Below, piece by piece: positions 46,349 through 56,946 of a DNA stretch of 64,000 bases. The notes below the pieces were generated by a model, which was not told the DNA's origin, did no database searches, and worked only from the letters and a program-made list of their open reading frames with translations. The DNA is from Granulicella sp. (lineage in GTDB: Bacteria; Acidobacteriota; Terriglobia; Terriglobales; Acidobacteriaceae): positions 1 to 64,000 of the forward strand of contig PKWU01000075.1 of the NCBI GenBank assembly GCA_003132145.1. Direction: 5' to 3'. A program made the translations under genes and the position numbers. Every line of letters begins with the position of its first letter. Within the stretch, counting starts at the first letter, position 1.

Positions 46349-47901
46349 TTCGCGCCTCCCGCGTCCTGCGTCTGCGCCTGCGCCGGCGGCGTGAACTCAA
46401 TCCGTATGCTGGTTCGATTGCTCTCCACAAAAATCTTGTTCGCCACGCGCCGCACGTCCGCCTTCGTTACCTTGTCGATCTCGTCCAGCTTGCGGAACAG
46501 CTCGCGCCAGTCGCCATACCGCGTCTGGTACTCTGCCATCTGTTGCGCCAGCCCCTGGTTGTCGGCCAGCCCGCGCAGCAGACTGGCCCGCGCCCTCGTT
46601 TTGAACATCTGAAGTTCTTCATCGCTCACGTCGCTCGTCTTCAGCCGCTCGATCTCCTTGTGGATCGCGTCCTTCATCTCGTCCGGCGTGTGTCCCGGCA
46701 CCGGCTCGCCGTAGAACGCGAAGAGCCCGGGAAACTTCTCGCCGGGAAATCCGCTGAACCCTTCCGCGTCCGCCGCGATCTTCTGGTCGCGCACCAGCGA
46801 CTTGTACAGCCGCGCCGTGCGCCCGTTGGAAAAGATGTCCGTGATCGCGTTGTACACCGAATCGTCCGGGTCGCGATAGTCAGGCCGGTGGTAGCCCTCC
46901 AGATAGAACGGCTGCGCCGCCTCGCGGATCGTCACCGACTTCTCGGCGAACTGCGGCGGCTCGACGGTTGTCATCGGCTCCGGCTTCGGCCCGGCGGGGA
47001 TCGCGCCAAAATATTTTGTCAGCATCGGCATCGCGTCGGCCGCCTTCACGTCGCCCACCACCGCCACCACCATGTTCGCCGGCACATAGTACTTCGCGTG
47101 GAACGCCGCCGCCTCGGTCGCGTTCACCTGGCTGATCTCGCTCTCCCAGCCCAGCGTGGGAACGCGGTAGGGATGCGCCGTGTACGCGGTGGCCAGAAAC
47201 TGCTCCACCATTGCGCCGATGGGGTAGGAGTCGGTCCTCATCCGCCGCTCCTCCTGCACCACGTCGCGCTCCTTGTAGAACTCGCGCGCCACCGGATGCG
47301 CAATCCGCCCGCTCTCCATGTACGCCCACAGCTCCAGCCGGTTGGACGGCATACTCCAGAAGTACTGCGTCGAATCCTCCTCGGTCGATGCGTTCAACCC
47401 CACCGCGCCGTTGGTCTCGGCCAGCTCCGCAAACTGGTTCGGCACCACAAACTTCTCGGCCGCCGTCTGCGCCTCCTCAAAATTTTTCTTCAGCGTCGCC
47501 AGCTTTATTGCGTCCTGCCCCACCCGCTTGCGGAACTCCGCATCGTACGCCGCGTACGCCGCCTCCACTTTGGCCAGCGCAATTTTTTCCGCCGGATAGT
47601 TCGTCGTGCCGATCTCCGTAGTCCCCTTGAACGCAATGTGCTCGAACATGTGCGCCAGCCCGCTTGCGCCCTGCGGGTCGTCGGTCGATCCCACATCCAC
47701 CAGCGTGTAGAAGCTGAACACCGGCGCCTCCGGCCGCTCGCAGACGATCAGCGTCAGCCCATTGGCGAGCACCTTCACCGTCGTCCGCTTCTCGAACCCC
47801 GCCAAATTCTGCGCGTAGCCGCCGCTGTCCTGCGCCCGCGCCGCCGCGCCCCAGCCCATCGTCAACGCCAGCACTACGCCAACCACTCGGCTCATCCGCA
47901 C
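46345..47901 (-). CDS. M16-family zinc metallopeptidase with HMFEH active site
   Basis: GASGLAHMFEHIAFKGTTEIGTTNY; overlaps the start of the downstream M16 gene. Confidence 0.9.
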   Translation of the reverse strand: MRMSRVVGVVLALTMGWGAAARAQDSGGYAQNLAGFEKRTTVKVLANGLTLIVCERPEAPVFSFYTLVDVGSTDDPQGASGLAHMFEHIAFKGTTEIGTTNYPAEKIALAKVEAAYAAYDAEFRKRVGQDAIKLATLKKNFEEAQTAAEKFVVPNQFAELAETNGAVGLNASTEEDSTQYFWSMPSNRLELWAYMESGRIAHPVAREFYKERDVVQEERRMRTDSYPIGAMVEQFLATAYTAHPYRVPTLGWESEISQVNATEAAAFHAKYYVPANMVVAVVGDVKAADAMPMLTKYFGAIPAGPKPEPMTTVEPPQFAEKSVTIREAAQPFYLEGYHRPDYRDPDDSVYNAITDIFSNGRTARLYKSLVRDQKIAADAEGFSGFPGEKFPGLFAFYGEPVPGHTPDEMKDAIHKEIERLKTSDVSDEELQMFKTRARASLLRGLADNQGLAQQMAEYQTRYGDWRELFRKLDEIDKVTKADVRRVANKIFVESNRTSIRIEFTPPAQAQTQDAGGAK

Positions 47902-47966
47902 AGAAACCCTCCCGCAACAAACTCAATCCAGAGAATTAACCATACCTGATCGACGCATCGAGCGCC

Positions 47967-48656
47967 CTAAGGACAACAACTCGGCTTGCCAATCCCGAAC
48001 GCCCGCTTCACTCCGCGCCACACGCGTCGCAGCCAGCCGCCCGCCTCCTTCTCCACCGCCTCCGCCTCGGCCTGGATCGCGCCCACCACCCCCGCGAGCA
48101 TCTGCTGCCGCGTCCACGCATTCCTCGCCGCGTTGATCCCTCCCCTTGCGCACTCCGCCGCCGCCTCCGCCCACGCCCCCGTCTCCACCGCGCGGATCAT
48201 CTTCGGATAGCCCTTCAGCAATCCCTCCGGCCCCAGGTTGTACGCCATATCCAGCAGCGCCATCTTCACGCCGTCGGGCAGCGCGTCATAGCCCGTCAGA
48301 CCAGCCCGCAGCGTTGCCTCAAATCCTGTCAGCACCGCGCTCAGCTTCTCGTCGATCACCAGTTCGGGCAGCTCCAGCGATCCGGTCGCCCGGTAGAACG
48401 ATGGCAGCTTGCCCATCGCCAGCGCCTCCACGCGCGCAAACTCCGCCGCAATCTGCTCTGCCGTCGCCGCGCCTTCCGCCGTCTGAAAGGGAAGCGCGCA
48501 GGCCGCCGCCGCGTTGGGCAGCATCAGCCCCACCCCTACCGTCACCCTGCCCACCGTGTCGCGGTACATCCACGGCACGCATCCCTCAAAGCTCTTCAAC
48601 TGCGCCAGCGATTGATTGAAGTAAGCAAACATAATGGCGAAAGAGTAGCACGCCAC
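47967..48656 (-). CDS. GH24 lysozyme-like protein
   Basis: LAQLKSFEGCVPWMYRDTVGRVTVGVGLML; ALLDMAYNLGPEGL; CARGGINAARNAWTRQQML. Confidence 0.75.
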   Translation of the reverse strand: MACYSFAIMFAYFNQSLAQLKSFEGCVPWMYRDTVGRVTVGVGLMLPNAAAACALPFQTAEGAATAEQIAAEFARVEALAMGKLPSFYRATGSLELPELVIDEKLSAVLTGFEATLRAGLTGYDALPDGVKMALLDMAYNLGPEGLLKGYPKMIRAVETGAWAEAAAECARGGINAARNAWTRQQMLAGVVGAIQAEAEAVEKEAGGWLRRVWRGVKRAFGIGKPSCCP

Positions 48657-48859
48657 CGGAATCGGTTGTTGAAGCGCATCACCATCTGCGCATCAATCCG
48701 CGCTTTCCCGCAACATTTCCTGCTCCGGATGGTCTAATCTTGTAAGCCAGTTGGTGGGAATTGCCGTCTTAGAGATCAGGCGGGATTCCGGCGTTCCCGA
48801 TGTGCTTTGTCTTTCCCTTGCCGCTTTGGCCCAAACGATTCGTAACACAGGATTTATCT

Positions 48860-51800
48860 ATGCGCGGAACATCCTTTTCCCGGCTACTTTCCTTTGCCAC
48901 TGTCTTTGCCGGACTGGCCGGAGCCGTTCTTCCGGCTACCTCGGCCGTGGCCCAGAACAGCATCCCCAACCGCATCACCACCGCAATCTCTTCCAGCTCT
49001 TCTAGCCGCATGGTCGTGATTCCCGGTTCGGTCCATCCCCGCGCGCTCCAGGCCACCGATCTCGGCCCCCTGCCGGGCGACACCCGGCTCAATGGCATGT
49101 CGCTGCGCTTCACGCCCAGCGTCGCGCAGCAGGCCGCGCTCGACCAGCTTCTGGTCGATCTGCAGAATCCCTCCTCGCCGCGTTACCACCAGTGGCTCAC
49201 GCCGCAGCAGTACGCTGCCCAGTTCGGCCTCAGCAGCTCCGACCTTGCCAAGGTGACGGCGTGGCTCACCAGCCAGGGTTTCACCGTCACCGGAGTCGCC
49301 CAGGGCGGATCGTTTATCACCTTCGATGGCTCCGTCTCCCAGGTCCAGACCGCCTTTGCCACCAGCATTCACTCCCTCTCGCTCAACGGCGAGACACACT
49401 TCGCCAACGTCACCGAAGCCAGCGTCCCCAGCGCCTTTGCCGCCGTGGTCGGCGCCGTCACCGGGCTGCACAACTTCCGCCCCAGACCGCATCTGCGCAA
49501 CAGCGTCGTCAAGCCGCAGTTCACCTCGTCGCAGTCCGGCAACCACTTTGTCACTCCCGGCGACATCTACACCATCTACGACATGAACCCACTGCTCGCC
49601 AACTACGCCGGCGCGGGGATTGGGACCGGAACCAACTGCCATAGCGTAGGCACACCGCAACCCACCTGTGGCGATATTGCCGTCACCGGCCAGGTGGACC
49701 TCTACAACACCGGCACCACCACTACACCGATTTATGCGGATGTCATCGCCTTCCGTAGCGCCGCCGGCCTCAGCACCACCAACCTTCCCACTACCGTGCA
49801 TGAGGGCACGGACCCCGGCCAGGCCAACAACTGCTCCTCAAGCACGTCGTCCAACTGCCCGTCGCCCAACCTGGACGATCTGGGCGAGTCTTCGCTCGAC
49901 GTGGAGTGGTCCGGCGCGATGGCCCCCTCCGCCAGCATTCTCTTCGTCAACGCTGCTAACGTCTTACCGGGCGGGATTGGAGAAGACGCGATGACCCAGG
50001 CCATCGACCAGGACCTCGCTCCCATCATCACCACCAGCTACGGCGCATGCGAGGCTGGCTGGGGATCGTCCTTCCTTAACTCGACCAACCAGCTCTTCAA
50101 GCAGGCCAACGCGCAGGGCCAGACCATCATGGCCGCGGCCGGAGACGCCGGCGCAACCGACTGCGACACTGGTTCATCGGCCACCGAGGGCCTGGCCGTC
50201 GACTTTCCCGCCAGCTCGCCCAATGTCACTGGCATGGGAGGCACTCAGTTCAACGGCGACGCCGCGGCCACCGGCTCCGGATCCACCTGGGCCACCACCC
50301 AATACTGGACCGGAACCTCAGGTTCCGATGTCATCAGCTCCGCCCGCTCCTACATCCCAGAGGCGGCATGGAACGATGCCAGTGCAGGCTACTTCGGCGG
50401 CGGCGGCGGCGGAGCCAGCTCCTTCTTCGCCAAGCCCGCATGGCAGGTTGAGACCGGCGCCTCCGGCATGACCACCCAGGTCTCCACCGACGCCTCGCGC
50501 GATGTGCCCGACCTTGCCTTGGACGCCTCTGACGTTCACGACGGTCTCCTCTACTGCGTAAGTGGCTCCTGCGGCAATGGTTTCCGCATTGCGAGTGGCA
50601 CCTATGCAGGCGACCTGACCGCCGCCGGCGGCACCAGCTTCGACTCCCAGATCTTCGGCGGCATGTTGGCCCTAGTCGAGCAGAAGCTCGGCTCCAAACT
50701 CGGCAACATCAACCCCACCCTCTACGCCCTGGGCAACACAACCGCGTACTACAACACCGCCAGCTCCAGCGTCTTCCACGATGTCACCTCAGGCAGCAAT
50801 GCCATGCTGTGCACCGCGGGAACCACCGACTGCCCCAACGGCGGCTCCATCGGCTACTCCGCCGGGACCGGCTACGATCTGGCCACCGGCTGGGGCTCGG
50901 TCGATCTCTACAACCTGGCCAGCGACTGGAACCTGGTCACTCCCCTCGGCTCGGGATCGCTCGGCTCCAACACCTCGGCCACTACGCTCGTCGCATCCTC
51001 CACCACGTCCTCGGCAACCAGCGTCACCGTCACGCCCACCGCGACCGTCACCGTCACCCTCACCGCCGCCGTCTCCGGCTCGGCGGGCACGCCCACCGGC
51101 ACGGTGCAGTTCCTGGTCAATAATGTCGCCGCCGCCGGCGCCAGCAAGGTCACGCTCACCACCGCCAATAACGTCACCACCGCGATCTACCAGTACACCG
51201 CCAGTTGCTCTACCCTCGGCCAGCAGAGCATGACCGCCGTCTACTCCGGCGACTCCAACTACCAGGGCTCCATCGGCCCGGCGCTGACCGCCGGCGGGAC
51301 GGCACTCACTCTGCTGATTGTCACGGTCAATTCGACCACATGCGCCAGCTTCACGCTCTCGCCGGCCAGTACCACCTTCTCGGTCGCATCCGGCGGCACC
51401 ATCCCCAGCGTCGCCATCTCCGTGGTCCCGGCCGACGGACTCACTGGCACCGTGACCTTCTCCGCCACGGCCACCACCACCAGCTCCGCCGGCACCATCC
51501 CCACCTTCAGCTTCAGCCCCACGTCGGTCGCCATCAGCTCCACCGCCTCGGGCTCAACCACTCTCAGCCTCTCCGGCATCACGGCCAGCCTGAGCCTGCC
51601 CAACGCGCCCGGAAGGCTCGGCGCTGGCGTGATGCTGGCGCAACAGGCGCCCGGCCGCAACCGGCCCTGGACCGCCGCGGGCTCCGGCGTCACCCTCGCC
51701 TGCCTGCTGCTTCTGGTTCTGCCGCGCCGCCGCCGTCTCGGCGGCCTGCTCCTGCTGGCCTTCTCGGTCGCACTGATCGCCGGCGTCTCCGGATGCGGAA

Positions 51801-51949
51801 GCAGCCAGTCCAGCCCGCCCACCACTACAACCACAACCACCTCCACCAACCCGTACGCCGGAACCTATACCGTGACCGTCGTCGGCACTTACTCCGGCTC
51901 GGTCTCTCTCCCGCCGCAGGTCGTCACCCTGACCTACAACATCCAATAG
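48860..51949 (+). CDS. S53 sedolisin/pro-kumamolisin protease with Ig-like repeat and TM-hairpin C-terminus
   Basis: Pro-domain LDQLLVDLQNPSSPRYHQWLTPQQYAAQFG; LGESSLDVEWSGAMAP; GGGGASSFFAKPAWQ; AAGGTSFDSQIFGG; bacterial Ig-like GTPTGTVQFLVNN. Confidence 0.88.
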   Translation: MRGTSFSRLLSFATVFAGLAGAVLPATSAVAQNSIPNRITTAISSSSSSRMVVIPGSVHPRALQATDLGPLPGDTRLNGMSLRFTPSVAQQAALDQLLVDLQNPSSPRYHQWLTPQQYAAQFGLSSSDLAKVTAWLTSQGFTVTGVAQGGSFITFDGSVSQVQTAFATSIHSLSLNGETHFANVTEASVPSAFAAVVGAVTGLHNFRPRPHLRNSVVKPQFTSSQSGNHFVTPGDIYTIYDMNPLLANYAGAGIGTGTNCHSVGTPQPTCGDIAVTGQVDLYNTGTTTTPIYADVIAFRSAAGLSTTNLPTTVHEGTDPGQANNCSSSTSSNCPSPNLDDLGESSLDVEWSGAMAPSASILFVNAANVLPGGIGEDAMTQAIDQDLAPIITTSYGACEAGWGSSFLNSTNQLFKQANAQGQTIMAAAGDAGATDCDTGSSATEGLAVDFPASSPNVTGMGGTQFNGDAAATGSGSTWATTQYWTGTSGSDVISSARSYIPEAAWNDASAGYFGGGGGGASSFFAKPAWQVETGASGMTTQVSTDASRDVPDLALDASDVHDGLLYCVSGSCGNGFRIASGTYAGDLTAAGGTSFDSQIFGGMLALVEQKLGSKLGNINPTLYALGNTTAYYNTASSSVFHDVTSGSNAMLCTAGTTDCPNGGSIGYSAGTGYDLATGWGSVDLYNLASDWNLVTPLGSGSLGSNTSATTLVASSTTSSATSVTVTPTATVTVTLTAAVSGSAGTPTGTVQFLVNNVAAAGASKVTLTTANNVTTAIYQYTASCSTLGQQSMTAVYSGDSNYQGSIGPALTAGGTALTLLIVTVNSTTCASFTLSPASTTFSVASGGTIPSVAISVVPADGLTGTVTFSATATTTSSAGTIPTFSFSPTSVAISSTASGSTTLSLSGITASLSLPNAPGRLGAGVMLAQQAPGRNRPWTAAGSGVTLACLLLLVLPRRRRLGGLLLLAFSVALIAGVSGCGSSQSSPPTTTTTTTSTNPYAGTYTVTVVGTYSGSVSLPPQVVTLTYNIQ

Positions 51950-51999
51950 TTGACCGCGTCAAGGAAGCACTCAGCTAGCGGACCGCGTCAACGCCTGCA

Positions 52000-52716
52000 T
52001 CAGCCAGCCGTCGCCGCATCCGCCACCCGTCGCAGCGCCGCCGGCAGCTCTGCCGGTGTAGCCACCACTGCATCCGGCGCCGCCGCCGCCAAACTGTGCG
52101 GAGACAACCCGTAGCTGCAACCAATGGCTCGCGCGCCACAGTTCCGCGCCGTCAGGATGTCCACGTCCGAGTCGCCGATCATCACCGTCTCGCCTGGCGT
52201 GATCGCCGCCCCCGCGCCATTCAGCGCCGAGGCCTCGGCCATCAGCGTCAGCAGCCCCGCCGGGTCGGGCTTCTTGGTATGGAAGCTGTTGCCGCCGTAG
52301 ACTTGGAAGAAAAAGCGGTCCAGTCCAAAGTGTGCGCATATCTCGCGCGATACCCCCACCGGCTTGTTGGTCAGCACAGCCATCGCAATCCCCGGCCTCG
52401 CCGCGCGGATCGCCGCCAGCGCCTCTGTCACGCCCGCATAAACGTAGGTGAAGTCCACCTTATGAACGCGGTAGTGCGCCAGAAAAAACTCCAGCGCCGC
52501 GTTTACGTATTCTTCATCGTGAACGTCGCCCTCGGGATCGCCCAGTGCGCGGCGCACCAGCATCGTCGCCCCGTCGCCGATGTAGCCCAGCAGAACCGCG
52601 TGCGGCAACTCCGGCTTGCCCAGATGCGCCAGCATTGCGTTGATCGAGTTCGCCAGATCGATCTGCGAGTCGATCAGCGTGCCATCCATATCGAAGACCA
52701 GAAGCCGTGGAACCAT
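52000..52716 (-). CDS. HAD-family phosphoglycolate phosphatase-like
   Basis: LLVFDMDGTLIDSQIDL; VLTNKPVGVS; MIGDSDVDILTARNCGARAIGCSYG. Confidence 0.9.
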   Translation of the reverse strand: MVPRLLVFDMDGTLIDSQIDLANSINAMLAHLGKPELPHAVLLGYIGDGATMLVRRALGDPEGDVHDEEYVNAALEFFLAHYRVHKVDFTYVYAGVTEALAAIRAARPGIAMAVLTNKPVGVSREICAHFGLDRFFFQVYGGNSFHTKKPDPAGLLTLMAEASALNGAGAAITPGETVMIGDSDVDILTARNCGARAIGCSYGLSPHSLAAAAPDAVVATPAELPAALRRVADAATAG

Positions 52717-52777
52717 GATTCGATTCTACCGGTAAGTCGAACCTCGAACCTTGACCCTCGAACCTCGAACCTCGCCC

Positions 52778-53404
52778 TTACTCCTCGAACCCGCGGTTCC
52801 ACCTCTCGACCACGCGCGTCTCCTTCTCCCATCCCAGAACGCTCACGCTCCCCGTTCCCAGCACGAAGCGACATCCCTCGCGTGCCTCCAGCCCAATCCA
52901 GCGCGCCGCCAGAATCCGCAGAATGTGCGCGTGGGCAAACAACGCGACCCGCGCCGCATCCTCCGTCGGGTGCCCCAGGTCTCGATTCTGAGACCTGGGT
53001 TCGCCAGAGGCCACAGCCAGCGCCCGCGCAATCACCCCATCGGCCCGCGCGCCCACCTGCTCCACCGTCTCGCCCCCAACGATTGCGTCCTTCCACACCG
53101 ACCAGCCGGGAATCTCCGCCTGGATCTCCCCGCTCGTGCGCCCCTCATACACGCCGTAGTCCCACTCGCAGAGTCCTTCATCGACCACAGCAACGCTGCC
53201 GTAGCCCGCGATCTCGCATGTCTCCCGCGCGCGCCTCAGCGGGCTGCAGAGCACCGCTGCAATCGGTGTCCTGGCCAGGAACTTCCCCAGCTCCACCGCC
53301 CGCTCCCGCCCATGCGCGGTCAGCGCAATGTCTGTCCGTCCCGTGTGGCGCCCGCTCAGGCTCCACTCCGTCTCTCCATGCCGAACCAGCCACAGCTCCG
53401 TCAC
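52778..53404 (-). CDS. histidine phosphatase family protein
   Basis: LWLVRHGETEWSLSGRHTGRTDIALTAHGRERA. Confidence 0.92.
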   Translation of the reverse strand: MTELWLVRHGETEWSLSGRHTGRTDIALTAHGRERAVELGKFLARTPIAAVLCSPLRRARETCEIAGYGSVAVVDEGLCEWDYGVYEGRTSGEIQAEIPGWSVWKDAIVGGETVEQVGARADGVIARALAVASGEPRSQNRDLGHPTEDAARVALFAHAHILRILAARWIGLEAREGCRFVLGTGSVSVLGWEKETRVVERWNRGFEE

Positions 53405-53585
53405 GCCGCCCCCTTCAGTCTCTCTCTCCCAACTCTACCTGTTCCCCTCTCTCCCCCCAAACCTCCGCCTCAGCCCTTGCTCCCGATCCGTTGGGAGTGC
53501 AGCAGACACGAGTCGTCATTCTGGCGCAGCCAGAATCTCTGTATTGGCCTTTGCTTTTGTTCTTGCCGTTGCCTGTTCTCTGTTT

Positions 53586-53617
53586 GTCATTCCGTAGCGC
53601 AGCGGAGGAATCTGCTT
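53586..53617. repeat. dispersed repeat gtcattccgtagcgcagcggaggaatctgctt
   Basis: 30/32 match to 26730-26761. Confidence 0.85.
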
Positions 53618-53732
53618 TTGTTCTTGCCGTTGTTTGTTCTTGCTATCATCCTGAGCGCGTCTTTCGAGCGCGAAGGACCCCGACGAAGCTCGTACCACCC
53701 CAACCGTCCGCCCATTTCTCCCCACAAACTCC

Positions 53733-53774
53733 CGCTCATCGCTCATCGCTCATTGCTCATCGCTCATAGCTCAT
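53733..53774. repeat. six tandem copies of a 7-mer (cgctcat)
   Basis: cgctcat x3, tgctcat, cgctcat, agctcat. Confidence 0.9.
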
Positions 53775-53950
53775 AGCCGAAACAAAAAAGCGCCCCAACC
53801 ACCCGCAAAAACCCCAGCAAATCCCCTTGTCAAGACCCTCGACGCCAAAAAATCCTCTTAACCAACACCCCATCAATCACTTCCCCCCAAAAAATACTTG
53901 GCATGGTAGTTTCCCTCCACGGCGTATAATTAAAGCAGTAACAAACAAAC

Positions 53951-53975
53951 AGACCCGGCCAACCGCGCCGGGTCT
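53951..53975 (+). terminator. terminator-like hairpin in a long intergenic region
   Basis: agacccggc-caaccgc-gccgggtct, perfect 9-bp stem; only a weak T run follows, and strand is uncertain. Confidence 0.5.
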
Positions 53976-54012
53976 TCGCATTTAACGCACCAGTACCGCC
54001 GCAAGTCATCGC

Positions 54013-54148
54013 GAATGACTACTTTATAGGTAACTACAATAGAATGACTACTTTACCGGCCACAGCCCGTCAAAGCCAAATTTTTCACCGATAACCCGAA
54101 TGTTTAGACGACTTTACCCGCAACTCAAATAGAATGACGACTTTGGCA
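54013..54148. repeat. two diverged copies of a ~45-bp block containing aatagaatgackacttt, plus partial motif repeats
   Basis: 54013-54059 gaatgactactttataggtaactacaatagaatgactactttaccgg and 54102-54148 gtttagacgactttacccgcaactcaaatagaatgacgactttggca. Confidence 0.6.
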
Positions 54149-54311
54149 TCCAGCACGCCGCGCAATCGCCAGATTCCATGCCACTTGGACGAAATTCAAC
54201 CGAAAGAGGGGGGGGTGGGGGGGCAGAATAAAAAACGAACAAACGACGAACAATCAGTTCACGCGAGACAAATGGCCTCCGTCTTCCCTTCGGTGACGGT
54301 ATCCTATCAAG

Positions 54312-56300
54312 ATGGACTTCCAGCTCGCCACGACCTATACGCCGCAGGGCGACCAGCCCCGCGCCATCACCGAGCTGGTGGCCGGCCTCGCCGCAGGCGA
54401 GAAGGACCAGGTCCTGCTCGGCGTCACCGGCTCAGGCAAGACCTTCACCATGGCCAAGATCATCGCCGAGGTGCAGCGCCCCGCGCTCATCCTGGCCCAC
54501 AACAAGACCCTGGCCGCCCAGCTCTATCACGAGTTCAAACAGTTCTTTCCGAAAAACGCCGTCGAGTACTTTGTCTCTTATTACGATTACTACCAGCCGG
54601 AGGCATATATTCCCGCCGGCGATATATTCATCGAAAAAGAGGCCACGGTAAATGAAGAATTAGACAAATTACGTCTTTCGGCAACCCGCAGCCTCTTCGA
54701 GCGGCGCGACGTTATTATCGTCTCCTCGGTAAGTTGCATCTACGGTCTCGGCTCGCCCGAGGCCTACTACGGAATGCTTCTGCTGCTGGAGCGCGGCCAG
54801 AAGATCAAGCGCGAAGACATCACCCGAAAGCTGGTCGAGATCCTATACGACCGCAACGACATTGACTTCCGCCGCGGCACCTTCCGCGTCCGCGGAGACA
54901 TCATCGAGGTCTACCCAACCTACGACGAAAATGCCTACCGCATTGAGCTCTTCGGCGACGAGATCGACTCGCTCTCGCAGATCGACCCGCTCTTCGGCAC
55001 CGTCCGGCAAAAATATTCGCGGCTTCCCATCTATCCCAAGTCGCATTATGTCGTTCAGCCGGAACGCAAGCTCGCAGCCACCGATTCCATTCTCGCTGAA
55101 CTGGAGGTTTGGGAAAAAGAGTTAGAGCAACAAGGACGTCTAGTAGAGTCGCAAAGAATTCATCAGCGGACAAGATACGACCTGGAGATGATTAAGTCCG
55201 TAGGCTACTGCCACGGCATCGAGAACTACTCCCGTCACTTCTCAGGCCGCCAGCCAGGCGAGCCGCCGCCGACGCTGATCGACTACTTCCCGCGCGATTT
55301 TCTGCTTTTCATCGACGAGTCGCATGTAACCATCCCGCAGCTCCATGGCATGTGGCACGGCGATCGCTCGCGCAAGCAGAACCTGGTGGATTACGGCTTC
55401 CGCCTGCCCTCGGCGATGGACAATCGCCCGCTGAAGTTCGAGGAGTTCGAGGGCCGCACCGGCCAGATCGTCTACGTCTCCGCCACGCCCGGTCCCTATG
55501 AACTCACCAAATCCTCCGGCGTCGTAGTGGAGCAGATCATCCGTCCCACCGGACTTATCGACCCGCAGGTCGAGGTTCGCCCCGTCAAAGGACAGATTGA
55601 CGATCTATTGGCAGAAATACGCCAGCGAGCAAATCTAAATCAACGCGTCCTGGTAACTACTCTTACCAAACGAATGTCCGAGGACCTGGCCAACTACTAC
55701 ACCGAAGTTGGCGTGCGATGCCGCTATATGCACTCCGAGATAGAAACTCTGGAACGGATTAAACTACTTCGCGACCTGCGCAAGGGAGAGTTCGATGTAT
55801 TGATCGGGATCAACTTACTCCGCGAGGGGCTCGATCTGCCTGAAGTCTCGCTGGTTGCCATCCTCGACGCCGACAAGGAAGGCTTCCTGCGCTCGCAGGG
55901 ATCCCTCATCCAGACCATCGGCCGCGCCGCGCGCCACGTCGAAGGCCGCGCCATCCTCTACGCCGACAAGATGACCGACTCCATGCGCCGCGCCATCGAC
56001 GAGACCGACCGCCGGCGCGAAAAACAGGTCGTCTACAACGAGGAGAACGGCATCACGCCCATGTCCATCGTTCGCCCGCTGGAGATGGGACTGGCCGGAA
56101 TCCTGAAGGCCGAATACGCCGATCTCACCGACGAGGCCGAAGGCATTCCAGAGTTCGCCACCCAGGCCGAACTCGAAAGCTACATCGAAAAGCTGGAGTC
56201 CGACATGCGCGAGGCCGCCAGGAAGTTCGAGTTCGAGAAGGCCGTCAAGCTGCGCGACACCGTCAAGGACCTGCGCAACAAGGAGTTCCTCTTCAGCTAG
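54312..56300 (+). CDS. uvrB: excinuclease ABC subunit B
   Basis: [71 protein letters not shown] motif at the C-terminus. Confidence 0.97.
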   Translation: MDFQLATTYTPQGDQPRAITELVAGLAAGEKDQVLLGVTGSGKTFTMAKIIAEVQRPALILAHNKTLAAQLYHEFKQFFPKNAVEYFVSYYDYYQPEAYIPAGDIFIEKEATVNEELDKLRLSATRSLFERRDVIIVSSVSCIYGLGSPEAYYGMLLLLERGQKIKREDITRKLVEILYDRNDIDFRRGTFRVRGDIIEVYPTYDENAYRIELFGDEIDSLSQIDPLFGTVRQKYSRLPIYPKSHYVVQPERKLAATDSILAELEVWEKELEQQGRLVESQRIHQRTRYDLEMIKSVGYCHGIENYSRHFSGRQPGEPPPTLIDYFPRDFLLFIDESHVTIPQLHGMWHGDRSRKQNLVDYGFRLPSAMDNRPLKFEEFEGRTGQIVYVSATPGPYELTKSSGVVVEQIIRPTGLIDPQVEVRPVKGQIDDLLAEIRQRANLNQRVLVTTLTKRMSEDLANYYTEVGVRCRYMHSEIETLERIKLLRDLRKGEFDVLIGINLLREGLDLPEVSLVAILDADKEGFLRSQGSLIQTIGRAARHVEGRAILYADKMTDSMRRAIDETDRRREKQVVYNEENGITPMSIVRPLEMGLAGILKAEYADLTDEAEGIPEFATQAELESYIEKLESDMREAARKFEFEKAVKLRDTVKDLRNKEFLFS

Positions 56301-56902
56301 AACTCGATGCCGCGCTGGGCCAGGATGCCGCGCTGGTAGGCGTGCTTCACCTCGCGCATCTCAGTCACCGTATCGGCTAGCTCCACCAGCAGCGGGTGCG
56401 CGTTGCGTCCGGTCAGGATCACATGCACCATCTCCGGCTTGCGGCGCAGGACCTCGGCGACGGCTTCGGGGGAGAGCATCTTGTAGCCGATGGCGTAGTT
56501 GATCTCGTCAAGCACGACCAGGTCCCAGTCTCCCGAAAGGATCGCGGCGGCAGCTTCGGCCCACGCAGCCTCCACCATGCGGATGTCTTCGGGGTCGGTC
56601 TGGGCGCCGCCGACCTTGACGAAGCCGCGGCCAAGCTGCCGGATGACGAAGTGTTGCGTGGGCGCGGAGCCGGTTTCCCCGCCTGCGTCCGCTTCCAGTG
56701 CAGTGTTCAGCGTGGCGGCAGCGTCCAGCTCGCCGTAGTGCCAGGAGCCTTTGAGGAACTGCAGAATGAGCACGCGCATCCCGTTGCCGGCGGCGCGCAG
56801 TGCCGTGCCCAGCGCGGCGGTGGTCTTGCCCTTGCCGGGGCCAGTGTTGATCAGGATGAGGCCGCGGCGAGCAGCTTTGGGAGTGGGCGTGGAGTCGAGC
56901 AT
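56297..56902 (-). CDS. cobO: cob(I)yrinic acid a,c-diamide adenosyltransferase
   Basis: [62 protein letters not shown]. Confidence 0.92.
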   Translation of the reverse strand: MLDSTPTPKAARRGLILINTGPGKGKTTAALGTALRAAGNGMRVLILQFLKGSWHYGELDAAATLNTALEADAGGETGSAPTQHFVIRQLGRGFVKVGGAQTDPEDIRMVEAAWAEAAAAILSGDWDLVVLDEINYAIGYKMLSPEAVAEVLRRKPEMVHVILTGRNAHPLLVELADTVTEMREVKHAYQRGILAQRGIEF

Positions 56903-56946
56903 AGATATTGTTATAGCTGGAAGCGCGGTGGGAAAGTCATGTGCGC

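Noticed and set aside
47967-48656. GH24 lysozyme as evidence of a prophage
   Set aside because: No phage structural, integrase or holin genes and no att-like repeats around it; a lone GH24 gene can be chromosomal.
53733-53774. CRISPR-like array
   Set aside because: A 7-bp tandem repeat without spacers; likewise the 22-bp array at 2750-2836 is contiguous with no spacers and no cas genes nearby.
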